Assembly (NCBI GenBank): GCA_035628505.1
Contig: DASPJR010000225.1
Coordinates: 35,832 to 99,831 of the forward strand
Reading direction: 5' to 3'
DNA: 64,000 nucleotides
DNA from: DASPJR01 sp035628505
Lineage (GTDB): Bacteria > Planctomycetota > SZUA-567 > H5-PLA8
Part shown: positions 1 to 9,311 of the stretch, one piece after another
Position numbering within the stretch: position 1 is the stretch's first letter
How the letters are laid out: each line of letters starts with the position of its first letter
Notes under the pieces: generated by a model
Seen by the model: only the letters and a program-made list of their open reading frames with translations
Told to the model about the DNA's origin: nothing
The model's database searches: none
Program-made: the position numbers and the translations under genes

Positions 1-25
1 CTTCGCTTCATAGGAATCTTACTAG

Positions 26-493
26 ATGAGGGGGGTATGTTATCAAAAGAAACCCCCTTGGCACGAGGCACCTATGTTTGGTGAAGCGAAGTTTGTTAAG
101 TTTAGCGGCGGCCTGATGCATTTTGCGGAAGTAGCTGTCTGCATCGAGAAATCCGACACAAGTTCAATCATTAAATTTGATTGTTCAGGAAAAGGATTCT
201 ACAGCCAAGGCCACGTTGAGGACGCAACTGCAGAGGGTTACGATGATTGGAAAGCAGGTGGAAAGGCAGGTGCGTTGTTCGCGTTAAGTTTTTTACCTGC
301 ATCTCACCTTCGAGTTGTAGTAACGAGGATTTCAGGATTGACGTCCGACACGACTCCTGCAGCTGTTGGCGCCGCTACAGCCCTTGCCATATGGAATGCA
401 CTGAAGTTTGTTCCTACGACCGAGGCAGTTTCAAGATTAGAAACCGTTGTCCTTCAGAGCTCCATCGATGATGTTCCAAACTTTTCTGCCTAA
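26..493 (+). CDS. hypothetical protein
   Basis: An open frame of 155 codons that I do not recognise. An internal ATG at 74 (MFGEAKF) is an equally good start, since neither has a clear ribosome binding site. The protein has no signal peptide or membrane segment. It has alternating strands and a helix (residues about 60-130, with a G-x-Y-x-x-W-K-x-G-x-x-A-G-A stretch), a pattern loosely like alpha/beta domains such as EF-G domain IV, but that is only an impression. It lies left of the first tRNA-Ser-like repeat, so it may belong to an older neighbouring insertion. No function is proposed. Confidence 0.45.
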   Translation: MRGVCYQKKPPWHEAPMFGEAKFVKFSGGLMHFAEVAVCIEKSDTSSIIKFDCSGKGFYSQGHVEDATAEGYDDWKAGGKAGALFALSFLPASHLRVVVTRISGLTSDTTPAAVGAATALAIWNALKFVPTTEAVSRLETVVLQSSIDDVPNFSA

Positions 494-656
494 TGGGCTT
501 CGTTTTCTTTGTCAGATTTTGTCATCCGTCCTTGGCATTCGATGAAACTCCCTGTCATCGAATGGAAGTCATTACCAGACTCAAAACCCATCAGGACAAG
601 GGCTTACAATTTTAAGTCCCGTCTCTGCAATCCGTTGCAAAAACGCAAAATTATCA

Positions 657-678
657 TCCCTCCCTCTCCGCCAGTTTT
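657..678 (+). repeat. att-like direct repeat, left copy (tRNA-Ser 3' end)
   Basis: A 22-bp sequence beginning TCCCTCCCTCTCCGCCA and ending in GTTTT is repeated exactly at 14861-14882 in the same orientation. The first 17 bases match the 3' part (T-arm end, acceptor stem and CCA-side GCCA) of many bacterial tRNA-Ser genes. No complete tRNA-Ser precedes it here, so this is a residual attachment half rather than a gene. It lies about 90 bp from the end of an integrase remnant, as expected for attL. Confidence 0.7.
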
Positions 679-766
679 CGTACTACATGTTCTGATTCGT
701 TAACTTCCACGAACCGGTGAGCTCTGCAAGAAGCTCATGGGGACAAAATTGGGACGCTTTTGTTCG

Positions 767-1027
767 TTATCCTGCGGCGAGCTTCTTCGCCGCCTGATCC
801 ATCGCGCTCACCGAGTCCTTCACATCCACGTCCGCCAGGTAACGCAGCATCGTTTCCAGTGATTTCCAGCCGCCCCACTGGCGCACAGTTTCTGCACTCA
901 CACCGGCCTGCATCATGGTCGTCGCAAAAAATCTGCGAAAGCCATGTAGAGCCACCTTGCATCGCGTGGCAGTGTGATTTTGTCGAAAGCGAAGAGCCGT
1001 CTCGGTCGGACGCTCGAACTTCTCCAG
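767..1027 (-). pseudogene. tyrosine recombinase (integrase), C-terminal remnant
   Basis: The minus strand encodes about 86 residues up to a TGA at 1028-1030. They contain the box II signature of tyrosine recombinases: HGFRR (H-x-x-R), then GGWKSLETMLRYL with the presumed nucleophilic tyrosine. The N-terminal core-binding domain and the first catalytic arginine are missing, so the gene is truncated and probably inactive. A GTG at 955 could begin a 62-residue piece, but this is unlikely to be a real start. Its position just inside the left att-like repeat, reading towards it, is typical of the integrase of a tRNA-targeted island. Confidence 0.75.
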
Positions 1028-1227
1028 TCAGCAGCCGACGTGGATCAACTGAGGCTGGAGTTGAAGAAATGGATCGAGGCAATTCGGCTGGATGCCGGCG
1101 GGAGCCTCTGGATCAAGTGGCGCACCCACTTGACTCCTTCGAGGATAGGCAACGGGATCGTCGCACAAGCATGACGCAATCGAACCATTCCATAGCTCCC
1201 GTCTTCAAGAACGATCCGAGCGCAGCA

Positions 1228-4200
1228 TTACCCCTCCTGAACCGCAGTCGTTGCCTTTCGTTGTGCTCGTTTGAATTTCCATTCTTCAACCGCGCAGAAG
1301 AGGCATGGCACGATGAAAAGTGTGATCAGTTGAACTGCCATCCCGCCGACCACTGGGATTGCCATGGGCTGCATGACGTCGGAACCGCGTCCTTGCGTCC
1401 AGAACACTGGCATCAGCCCGATCACTGTGGTTGCGGTCGTCATTAAGCATGGCCGAATTCGCTTCAGACCTGCTTGCAACACCGCCGCCCTGATGTCGGC
1501 AGCGGAGTTGAACTTTGACTGATCAAAAATGTCTTCCAGATACGTGGACATAACGACGCCGTCGTCATCGACAATTCCGAAGAGCACAAGGAAACCAACC
1601 CATACTGCAATCGAGAGATTGGAGCCCCAGAGCGCCAGCATGATGAAACCGCCAGACGCGGACACCAGCACACCGAAGTAAATGATGGGCGCAATCCACT
1701 TGCGGCGGAAGCCCATGTAAAGCATCACGAACATGATGAAGAGGCAGACGGGGACGAGGATCTGCATGCGCTTGGTGGCGCGCTGCTGATTTTCAAACTG
1801 TCCGGACCATTCCCAATAATAACCTGCCGGCAGTTTCAGGCGGCCATCGCGTACAGCGCCCTGAAGTTCAGCTTCCGCATCTTCGACCACCGACACTTCG
1901 TCGCGATCGCGCGTGTTCATCGTTACGTAGCCGACCAGCAGGCCCTTCTCGCCTTTGATTTCCTGCGGCCCGGTAATGCTCTTGATGCTCGCAAGCTGAA
2001 TGAGTGGCACTTGCGCGCCGCTCGCAGTCGGAACAAGGATCTTTTCGAGGTCAGCGATATCAGCGCGCAGATCTCGCGGGTAACGCACTCGAATGGGATA
2101 GCGTTCACGGCCCTCGACCGTCTGCGTCAGGTTCTCGCCGCCAATTCCAATCTCTATGATGTCCTGAACGTCACGAATGTTTACGCCGTATCGTGCGATA
2201 CGTTCGCGGTCTATCTCGATCTCGATGTACGGCTTGCCGACAATGCGATCTGCAACCACGTCCGTTGCTCCGGGAACTTGCCGCAGGATTCCTTCCATTT
2301 GGAGACCGATCTTCTCGATTTCACGCAGATCAGAACCATAGATTTTGACGCCCATCATCGCGCGAAATCCTGTCTGCAACATGACAAGGCGTGTTTGAAT
2401 GGGCTGTAACCATGTCGGCAGTACGCCAGGAATAGCCGTTTTCTCTTGAAGTTCGGTGAGAATCTCGCTCTTTGTGATGGTCCGTTCTTCAGGCCACATC
2501 CACGCGAGCGGCGCTTTGATCCATCCGGGCCAATCAGAGAAAACACGCTTCACCGGAAGACGGCGCCATTCTTCTGTTGGCTTCAGAATAACGATGCTTT
2601 CCATCATGGAAATCGGCGCGGGATCGAGTGCCGACTCCGCTCGCCCCAGTTTTCCGACGACTGACTCGACCTCCGGGACGCTGGCAATGGCCATGTCCTG
2701 TTTACTGTTAATCTCGACCGCCTGCGAGAGGCCCGCTTGAGGCAGCAGCGAAGGCATGTACAGAAGCGAGCCTTCATCCAGCGGCGGCATGAACTCACGG
2801 CCAATTCCTGGGAAAATCTGCTTTTCGCTGAGCACTTGAATGCCTGATGCCAGTTCACTCTCGCGTTCCTTCGGGTCCTGACGACGCCAGAGAATGCGTG
2901 AAGATGAAGTGCCGTCAGATTTCTTGATACGCTGCCATTTTACGAATGAGAACTCGACCAATGGCCGCTTAATAATCTGGTCTGTTTTCTGGTACTGCGC
3001 CCGCTTCTGCTCAATGGACATCTCTTCAGTTGCGAAGCGGTTAACTGCCCACTCAACTGGATACAGAGTGCGGCCGATGCCGAGCCAGATCGACAGCCCG
3101 ACAAACAGAATCGCTAACGGGATTAACATGAATGTTTTTTTGTGATCGAGCACCCAATGCAACGTTGGCGCGTATACGGCTGCGATTCCGCGGGAGACCA
3201 CATTCTGTTCAAGCGGCAGCAATTTTTCGGTCGCCATACGGATGACTGCCAGGGCGATGATCACGCCCACCGCGATCGCCATCGGCCAGCCGGAATAGTG
3301 CGTGCCGACGTAAGCCCAGCGGAAAATTTCATGCGCTGCAAGCGTTGAGATGAGTCCGAGTATGCCGGCAAAGGTGTACGTCGCGCGACGCGACCATTTC
3401 ACGGGATGGAAGAGCAGGTAGCACATCATCGGAACCACGGTTATCGCCAGAATGACGGAAGCTCCGATCGCGAACGTTTTTGTGAATGCGAGCGGCTGGA
3501 AGAGCTTGCCTTCCTGGCCTTCCAGAAAGAAGACCGGGAGGAATGAGATGATGGTGTTTGAGACTGCCGTTATGATCGCGCCGCCCACTTCTGTTGCGCC
3601 GTCATATACTTTCTGAAAGTGCGACTTGCCTGGCGTGTTCATGGCAACGTGACGGTAGATATTCTCCGTCATGATGATTCCCATATCGCCGACGTCACCG
3701 ATGGCGATAGCAAGGCCAGCCAGCGACATGATGTTGGAGTCAACACGGAACACGTACATGAGGATAAACGAGAAAGCGACGGCGAGCGGCAGGGTAATCA
3801 ATGTCGCAAATGTGCTACGCAGATGCAGGAGGAACACGAGAATCACGAGCGCACCGACAATCGCTTCTTCAGTCAGGGCCTCTTTCAACGTATCAATCGT
3901 TTCGATGACGATGTCTGTACGATCGTAGAAGGGGACGATTTTTACCTTGCTGACGCGACCGTCCGCCAGAGTCTTCTGCGGCAAACCTGTTTCGAGCTGA
4001 GCGATCTTCTCCTTCACCCGCTCCATGACGTTCAACGGATTCTCGCCAAAGCGCATGACGACTACGCCGCCCACTGCCTCGACTCCGCCCTTGTCGAGGG
4101 CACCGCGCCGGAAGTCCGGGCCGAGAGTGACATTGGCGACGTTGCGAACGTAAATGGGCGTGCCTTGAGTTTCTTTCACCACGATGTTCTGGAGGTCTTC

Positions 4201-4914
4201 AACTTTTTTCACGAAGCCGACGCCGCGGATAAAGAACTCCACTCCGTTCTTCTCAAGCACTTTCGCGCCAACATCGATGTTGGACTTGCGTACAGCTTCG
4301 TAGACCTCGGGTAGGGTGACGCCGTGCGCGCGCAAGCGGTCGGGATCTACGTCGATTTGATACTGTTTTACGTATCCACCGACGCTCGCGACCTCAGATA
4401 CGCCTTCCACTGCGTTGAGTTGATAACGGATGTACCAATCTTGAATCGAGCGCAGTTCGGCCAGATCGAAACCTTCGCCCTCGACCGTGTACCAGTAAAT
4501 CTGCCCTAAAGCCGTTGCGTCCGGCCCAAGAATTGGCGTTACACCTTCAGGCAGCCGGTCCTGCGCCACGTTCATGCGTTCCATCACGCGCGAGCGAGCC
4601 CAGTAATAATCCACATTGTCTTTGAAGATGACGAACACCATGGAGAAGCCGAAGCCGGACATCGACCTGATCGATTTCACTCCGGGAGTGCCGGTCAGGC
4701 TCGTGGTCAGGGGATAAGAGACCTGATCGTCCACGTCTTGCGGTGAGCGGCCAGGCCAGTCGGCGTAAACGATGACTTGCTTTTCGCCGATGTCGGGAAT
4801 TGCATCGACCGGCGTATTAGTGACCGCGTAGTAGCCACCCGCGATCAGACCGATAACAAACAGGCTCGCCAGGAATGTGTTGCTCAGGAACCAGCGAATG
4901 ATGGCGTTAACCAT
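1228..4914 (-). CDS. cusA: heavy-metal RND efflux pump, CusA/CzcA family (long form)
   Basis: Inner-membrane proton-driven permease of the HME-RND family, expected to export Cu(I)/Ag(I) or another soft metal through a tripartite complex. The N-terminus has a membrane helix followed by PVDAIPDIGEKQVIVYADW. The TM4 proton-relay region reads GDVGDMGIIMTENIY (about residues 400-415), the CusA-like rather than CzcA-like form. A methionine-rich stretch LVMLQTGFRAMMGVK (about residue 870) would fit Met-based metal passage. The protein is 1228 residues, against about 1040-1050 usually. The excess lies at roughly 500-700 and includes extra hydrophobic segments. It starts 9 bp after the CusB-like gene, so the two are co-transcribed. 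Substrate assignment is inferred from family resemblance. Confidence 0.9.
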   Translation of the reverse strand: MVNAIIRWFLSNTFLASLFVIGLIAGGYYAVTNTPVDAIPDIGEKQVIVYADWPGRSPQDVDDQVSYPLTTSLTGTPGVKSIRSMSGFGFSMVFVIFKDNVDYYWARSRVMERMNVAQDRLPEGVTPILGPDATALGQIYWYTVEGEGFDLAELRSIQDWYIRYQLNAVEGVSEVASVGGYVKQYQIDVDPDRLRAHGVTLPEVYEAVRKSNIDVGAKVLEKNGVEFFIRGVGFVKKVEDLQNIVVKETQGTPIYVRNVANVTLGPDFRRGALDKGGVEAVGGVVVMRFGENPLNVMERVKEKIAQLETGLPQKTLADGRVSKVKIVPFYDRTDIVIETIDTLKEALTEEAIVGALVILVFLLHLRSTFATLITLPLAVAFSFILMYVFRVDSNIMSLAGLAIAIGDVGDMGIIMTENIYRHVAMNTPGKSHFQKVYDGATEVGGAIITAVSNTIISFLPVFFLEGQEGKLFQPLAFTKTFAIGASVILAITVVPMMCYLLFHPVKWSRRATYTFAGILGLISTLAAHEIFRWAYVGTHYSGWPMAIAVGVIIALAVIRMATEKLLPLEQNVVSRGIAAVYAPTLHWVLDHKKTFMLIPLAILFVGLSIWLGIGRTLYPVEWAVNRFATEEMSIEQKRAQYQKTDQIIKRPLVEFSFVKWQRIKKSDGTSSSRILWRRQDPKERESELASGIQVLSEKQIFPGIGREFMPPLDEGSLLYMPSLLPQAGLSQAVEINSKQDMAIASVPEVESVVGKLGRAESALDPAPISMMESIVILKPTEEWRRLPVKRVFSDWPGWIKAPLAWMWPEERTITKSEILTELQEKTAIPGVLPTWLQPIQTRLVMLQTGFRAMMGVKIYGSDLREIEKIGLQMEGILRQVPGATDVVADRIVGKPYIEIEIDRERIARYGVNIRDVQDIIEIGIGGENLTQTVEGRERYPIRVRYPRDLRADIADLEKILVPTASGAQVPLIQLASIKSITGPQEIKGEKGLLVGYVTMNTRDRDEVSVVEDAEAELQGAVRDGRLKLPAGYYWEWSGQFENQQRATKRMQILVPVCLFIMFVMLYMGFRRKWIAPIIYFGVLVSASGGFIMLALWGSNLSIAVWVGFLVLFGIVDDDGVVMSTYLEDIFDQSKFNSAADIRAAVLQAGLKRIRPCLMTTATTVIGLMPVFWTQGRGSDVMQPMAIPVVGGMAVQLITLFIVPCLFCAVEEWKFKRAQRKATTAVQEG

Positions 4915-4923
4915 GGCGGCTCC

Positions 4924-6471
4924 TTAGTGCCTGTGTTCAGGCGTTGCCGCTGGCGGAGCCGCCTTGTGTCCAGCATGCGGATCAGCAGCCTTGGCTGCGG
5001 CCGGCGCTGGTTGCGAATGCCCTTCATGTGGATCAGCAGCCGGTGCATTCGATCCCGGCGTACTGCCGTGCTGATGACCTCCGGCCGGCGCTTGACCGCC
5101 AGGGTAAAACAGGCTCGGCAGTCCGCTGACTTGGAACTGGCTGTCGATCAGGAAGTTTCCACGTGTGGCAACCTTCTGCCCCGCCTGCAGTCCATGTAGC
5201 ACGGGGTAATAATCACCTGCACGCGGCCCCACATGAATCTCAACCGGCACGAATTCACCGCGTGCTTTTTCGACATAGACGATCTTGCGCGTTCCGCTGT
5301 CGAGCACTGCGGTCACGGGTACAGCAAGAAGGTCTTGCGGTTCAGTTGATCCATCTGGCTTGCCCGGCAACTGCTCCAGTGGCATGGCGCAAATGGGACA
5401 CTTACCGCCTTCAGGCCGAATCACTTCCGGATGCATCGGGCACGTAAATTTACCTTCAAGCCCGGTTGGCGCCGGCTTGTTGTCTCCGACGAGCGGTATG
5501 CGGACGGATGCATGAACAAACATCTCTGGCTTGAGCCTGCGATCGTGGTTTGGCAGGTTGACGCGAACCTTGATCGTGCGGGTTTCAGGGTGCAGTGTTG
5601 GGCTGATGAATGTGACGATACCCTTGAAAACCTCGCCCGGATAAGCCTCGGTACGAATCTCCACTTCACGACCGTACTGGACCCAAGTGATTTCTGATTC
5701 GTAGATGTCGAGCAAGACCCATACGGAGTCAAGATTGGCTACACGGTAGAGAACGTCACCGCGATTAACGTGGCTCCCGCCGAAAACGAGTTTCTCGACA
5801 ACCGTACCGTCAATCGGGGAGAACAACGTAACGTGCGGGATCGGTTTGCGAGTTTTTAGAACCGCCTCGATCTGAGACTCGTCCATTCCGAATTGGCGCA
5901 AACGCGTTTTGGAGGTCTCTATCGAACGCTTACTCTCTTCGCCATATTGTGAAAAAATGAGCATCTCCGACATCGACGCCGCCAGTTCCTGGCTGTAGAT
6001 GTCAGCGAGGTGGTCGCCCTTTTTTACATTAACGCCCGTGTAATCGACATACAGGCGCTCAACATACCCATCGACGCGGGATACGATTGTTGCAAGCGCA
6101 GTCTCATTGTACTGAATCTTGCCAACCGCTCGAAGTTCCTTGAAGAGCTTGCGGCGTTCAATGGGAACTGTCTCAACGCTCGCCATTGCCCTGGCGTGAT
6201 CTGAAAGAACAAACATCGGATCGCTTTGACGGGCATAGGCGTTCTTAACAGCGTCTGCCGGAATCAGCGGCATTCCGCAAATTGGGCAACTACCTGGCTT
6301 ATCTTTCCGAACCTGCGGATGCATCGAGCAGGTCCAGATCTGACTCTGTGTTGTTGTTTGCACGGAGCCTGAAGTCGGTGCTGCTGAGGATAGCGAGTAA
6401 ATTCCAACACCCGCCAGCCCCAGCAACACGATCAGCGCGAGACTTAGTACAATCCGTAGTGCGTATTTCAT
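4924..6471 (-). CDS. cusB: RND efflux membrane fusion protein, CusB-like, with two metal-binding domains
   Basis: Periplasmic adaptor linking the inner-membrane pump to an outer-membrane channel. The sequence shows an N-terminal membrane anchor (residues about 5-30) and a first heavy-metal-binding domain (CSMHPQVRKDKPGSCPICGM, about 49-68). Hairpin and barrel regions of the HlyD/CusB type follow. A second domain of the same kind (CPMHPEV...CPICAMP, about 345-368) comes next, and the protein ends in a His/Ala/Pro-rich tail with HEGH and HAGH motifs. Two such domains in one adaptor is unusual and suggests metal capture at two points. It sits directly upstream of the cusA-like gene. No outer-membrane channel accompanies this pair, so it may share the one at 7857-9311. 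Confidence 0.9.
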   Translation of the reverse strand: MKYALRIVLSLALIVLLGLAGVGIYSLSSAAPTSGSVQTTTQSQIWTCSMHPQVRKDKPGSCPICGMPLIPADAVKNAYARQSDPMFVLSDHARAMASVETVPIERRKLFKELRAVGKIQYNETALATIVSRVDGYVERLYVDYTGVNVKKGDHLADIYSQELAASMSEMLIFSQYGEESKRSIETSKTRLRQFGMDESQIEAVLKTRKPIPHVTLFSPIDGTVVEKLVFGGSHVNRGDVLYRVANLDSVWVLLDIYESEITWVQYGREVEIRTEAYPGEVFKGIVTFISPTLHPETRTIKVRVNLPNHDRRLKPEMFVHASVRIPLVGDNKPAPTGLEGKFTCPMHPEVIRPEGGKCPICAMPLEQLPGKPDGSTEPQDLLAVPVTAVLDSGTRKIVYVEKARGEFVPVEIHVGPRAGDYYPVLHGLQAGQKVATRGNFLIDSQFQVSGLPSLFYPGGQAPAGGHQHGSTPGSNAPAADPHEGHSQPAPAAAKAADPHAGHKAAPPAATPEHRH

Positions 6472-6603
6472 CTGAACCTCCCGCGCTGAGCACGTCCTTA
6501 ATGACGACTTCGCGCTTGCAGATGCTGAACACTCGGCTTCTGAGTCTTATCTACCGGCTTGCTCAATTCCGCCTCGATCTGCTTAAGCGCTTTAACCTCA
6601 GCG

Positions 6604-6942
6604 TCATCTGTGTACTTCAATTTCGACGCCACCTTCGCGGCAGCACATCTCGCCGCATGACAGGCATTTGTAGGCGACGGTCTGTCCCTGAAGTGCCGGC
6701 TTCAAAGCATGCTCTTTGGAGCCCTCCTTTTTGCAGCAAGCGTCGCACATCAACTCTGGGTTCGGTTTGCCTTCTGCTGTCTTAACCTTCACGTACTCGT
6801 GCTTCGGCTGAGCCGCTGCTGCGGCTGGCTTAAAGCTCTTTTCGAGCAGCAAGACTCGGCGCACCTCAACCTGTTCCTCTGCGAATGTGCTTGAGGCGGC
6901 CAACAGCAGTACTGCCATCACTCCGATGGTTGTGCGTAACAT
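6604..6942 (-). CDS. small secreted Cys-rich protein of the CusBA-like operon
   Basis: A short exported protein (about 112 residues from the ATG at 6942; an ATG at 6963 adds seven). A signal peptide (MLRTTIGVMAVLLLAASSTFA) is followed by a basic linker and two cysteine clusters, MCDACCKK and CLSCGEMCC, so metal binding is likely. It is the first gene of the minus-strand operon and probably a periplasmic metal sink or chaperone for the CusB-like adaptor. After the stop at 6604 another frame stays open to 6498 and reads like protein (KYTDDAEVKALKQIEAEL...). A frameshift near 6610 may therefore have cut off a charged C-terminal tail of about 35 residues. Confidence 0.65.
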   Translation of the reverse strand: MLRTTIGVMAVLLLAASSTFAEEQVEVRRVLLLEKSFKPAAAAAQPKHEYVKVKTAEGKPNPELMCDACCKKEGSKEHALKPALQGQTVAYKCLSCGEMCCREGGVEIEVHR

Positions 6943-6963
6943 GGCAAACTCTTTCTCTTGCAT

Positions 6964-7319
6964 CCTTCACCGCGCTTCCAAGCACAGTTCTGGTATGCAG
7001 AATGCATGCGAGGGACCACGAACAAGATTTTTTATATGTTCTTTTAAATGTCACGCAGTGCAGCACTTGTAAGAGTGAATTGCCTATGGCAGGGGAGCGA
7101 GTTTCTCAGGAATGAGAATGCGAACCTAATTTAGAGATCACCCGCGCGGTGGTCGGCCAAGTTGGCAAAAATTTATTCGTCACGACGGCAGTGCGAGTGA
7201 TTACAGATCGAACGCTGGCGGTGACGTTTTTCACCGGGCTACAAGATGGGTGCCGTTCGTGTGCCCCCGACGCTGTTAGTGGCCTTGACTCTCCAACCGT
7301 TTATATATCTAATGACGAC
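6964..7319. promoter_or_regulatory. divergent intergenic region between the two metal operons
   Basis: About 356 bp separate the start of the Cys-rich gene (minus) and the His-rich gene (plus), so promoters for both operons must lie here. I see no regulator gene in the island and no unambiguous -35/-10 pair. A short dyad TGCC-TAT-GGCA near 7081-7092 could be an operator half, but this is weak. No coding frame in the gap looks real. Confidence 0.4.
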
Positions 7320-7748
7320 ATGGGCAGGCGAGTCGTAAGTTATTTGATGCTGAGTGCGGTTGCAGCCTTAGTGGTTCAGACCTCGTGGCTGCCTGCTCAC
7401 ATGATCGAAAATCATTGCTTCGCTGCGCCCGCGACTGCGTTCCATGATCACGATAAACATGCTCACGACCACGATCATCACGGTCACGAGCATGAACACG
7501 AAGACGTTGACGATGGCGACCGCCATTCTCACGAGCAGCATCCCGCGTCCGACCATGCGAATATCGATGGACGACTGGCCGCTTCATGGCAAATGGGAAG
7601 CGCTCATTACGCTGATGTTCCTGAACGCCGCTGCATTGACCTGCCTACCTTTACCGATGAGGAGCCATCGTCATCTTCGCATGCTTCTCGCCTGAGCTCT
7701 CAGACTGAACGTCGCTTCGCCCAATCCCGCGCTCCACCTACCGTCTGA
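7320..7748 (+). CDS. small His-rich protein, first gene of the CzcCBA-like operon
   Basis: Starting at the ATG at 7320, the product is about 142 residues. It has an N-terminal hydrophobic segment (VVSYLMLSAVAALVVQTSW) and then a histidine- and aspartate-rich stretch (HDHDKHAHDHDHHGHEHEHE, about residues 43-62). The C-terminal third is Ser-rich and unremarkable. Upstream in-frame starts exist (open to 7149), but the signal-like segment supports 7320. A periplasmic or membrane-attached Zn/Co/Cd buffer feeding the pump encoded downstream is plausible. The function is inferred from composition and place only. Confidence 0.6.
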   Translation: MGRRVVSYLMLSAVAALVVQTSWLPAHMIENHCFAAPATAFHDHDKHAHDHDHHGHEHEHEDVDDGDRHSHEQHPASDHANIDGRLAASWQMGSAHYADVPERRCIDLPTFTDEEPSSSSHASRLSSQTERRFAQSRAPPTV

Positions 7749-7856
7749 AACTCTGTCCACACGCATCCTGATATGGCATCCGCTGTGACGCACTGAGCGC
7801 GACGCCGCAGGCTGACTTCAATTAATCGAAACGTGACTGTGTTGGGGGGAACCACC

Positions 7857-9311
7857 GTGCGTAGTTCGGGGACATATTGTCTCATGATCGCTGCTGTTCT
7901 GGCCCTGTCCGGCTGTGAAAAGTACCGCGCGAAGCCTTTGGCGCCGATGAGCATCGTGAACGATGTCGAGCGGCGCCGGCATCTGCTTTCGCCGCAGTCA
8001 GCGGTGTCCGCCGATTCGATAAAGGCCGGGCAGGCGCAGCCGTTCACGTTTGCTGGTGCTGTTGAGCTGATGCGGGAACACAGCCCTGCCTTGAAGCAGG
8101 TCGCGGCCGAGTACGAGACTGCGCTGGCATTAAGTAAGGTGAAAACGCCATTACCGAACCCAACGTTCGAGGCCGGACCACAGTATGGGTTTGGTCCAGA
8201 CGTCGCCGACATTCGCCGTGTTCAGCCGTTCGGCTCAATCGGATTCACCATTCCTACTGGCAAGAGACTGAAGCGACAGGATGAGTTGAACCTGGCCAAT
8301 GCGGAGCTTTCGCGCGTCGAAACCATGGCGCGGTATCGCGAGCTCTACATGAATTTGCGCATGCAGTATGCGCGTCTGGTCGTTGCTACGGAGCGGCAGA
8401 GGCTGCGCAAAGAGATCGCGGAGTCGGCGGCTCAATCCACGACGCTCTCGAAGAGACTGATCGAGGCTGGCCAGGCAACGGGCCTCGATGCCGGACTCGT
8501 GGAGTTGGAGCAGGCCCGGCTCTCCACCGCCGCCTTGGATGGTGAGCAGGCGCTCAATGATGTGCTTGGTGATCTCTCCGAGTTAACCGGCATTCACGCA
8601 GCACACTTTCGAGCCTTGCCGGAGAACGCCCTTCCCCAGCTTCCTGACGGCGTTCCCGTTCTGCAGGAACTCCAGCAGATGATGGTCTTCAATCATCCGG
8701 ATCTCGCCCGATTGCGCGGGCAGTATGAGGTGGCAGAACGGTCACTGCGACTGGAAGTCGCCAAACAGTATCCGGATTTCCGCATCGGGCCCAATTTCGA
8801 GAACGACGTTGGCGAGCGGAAAAGTGTGATTGGTCTGACGCTGGGAATCGAGATTCCTGTCTTCGACCGTAATCAACAAGGTGTCGCATCGGCTAAGCAG
8901 CGCCGCGAAGAGGTGCGCGTGAAATACGAGGCCGCGGCGAACCGCAGCCTGGCTGCGCTCGATCGCGCTTTACATTCTTACAAGGTTGCTATTGAGAAGG
9001 CGCGGCTGCTGAAGACCGTGGTCCTGCCGAAGGCAGAGGCAAACATCGGGCTGGCGAAAAAGTCGGTTGAAGCCGGCGCTATGGATTCCCTGCGGCTGCT
9101 GGAGACTGAGCGAGCGTTGCGTGCGGTCAGGATCGAGGCGCTCGAGACAGAGTTTTCGGTGCGAAACGCCTTTATCGCACTCGAGCAGGCGGTCGGATAT
9201 CCGCTCGTGAAATTCCCGACCGAAACAACGCAGCACGAACCCGAACCGATTGCGGAAAAACGCACTTCTGAAATTGAAGGGACGCAGGACGTGAAGGAGC
9301 CGAACGAATGA
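7857..9311 (+). CDS. czcC: outer-membrane efflux channel, TolC/CzcC family
   Basis: Outer-membrane channel subunit of a tripartite metal efflux pump. The GTG at 7857 follows a purine-rich GGGGGGAA at good spacing and gives a lipoprotein signal ending LALSGC (Cys near residue 20). A GTG at 7833 would add eight residues. The body (about 484 residues) is rich in long amphipathic helices, with the internally repeated organisation of the OEP family. One example is the VEAGAMDSLRLLETERALR segment near the end of the second repeat. It overlaps the next gene by four bases (ATGA), showing translational coupling with the fusion protein. Zinc/cobalt/cadmium specificity is inferred from the His-rich partners. 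Confidence 0.88.
   Translation: MRSSGTYCLMIAAVLALSGCEKYRAKPLAPMSIVNDVERRRHLLSPQSAVSADSIKAGQAQPFTFAGAVELMREHSPALKQVAAEYETALALSKVKTPLPNPTFEAGPQYGFGPDVADIRRVQPFGSIGFTIPTGKRLKRQDELNLANAELSRVETMARYRELYMNLRMQYARLVVATERQRLRKEIAESAAQSTTLSKRLIEAGQATGLDAGLVELEQARLSTAALDGEQALNDVLGDLSELTGIHAAHFRALPENALPQLPDGVPVLQELQQMMVFNHPDLARLRGQYEVAERSLRLEVAKQYPDFRIGPNFENDVGERKSVIGLTLGIEIPVFDRNQQGVASAKQRREEVRVKYEAAANRSLAALDRALHSYKVAIEKARLLKTVVLPKAEANIGLAKKSVEAGAMDSLRLLETERALRAVRIEALETEFSVRNAFIALEQAVGYPLVKFPTETTQHEPEPIAEKRTSEIEGTQDVKEPNE

Noticed and set aside
509..703. 64-codon plus-strand frame before the left att repeat
   Set aside because: No ribosome binding site, it runs through the att repeat, and its composition is unlike protein.
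974..1174. Plus-strand frame next to the integrase remnant (LRLELKKWIEAIRLDAG...)
   Set aside because: It looks somewhat protein-like but starts inside the antisense of the integrase and has no ribosome binding site. It is at most a remnant, not called as a gene.
7285..7308. TTGACT and TATATA as a promoter for the His-rich gene
   Set aside because: The spacing is only 11 bp, far from the 16-18 bp needed for a sigma-70-type promoter.
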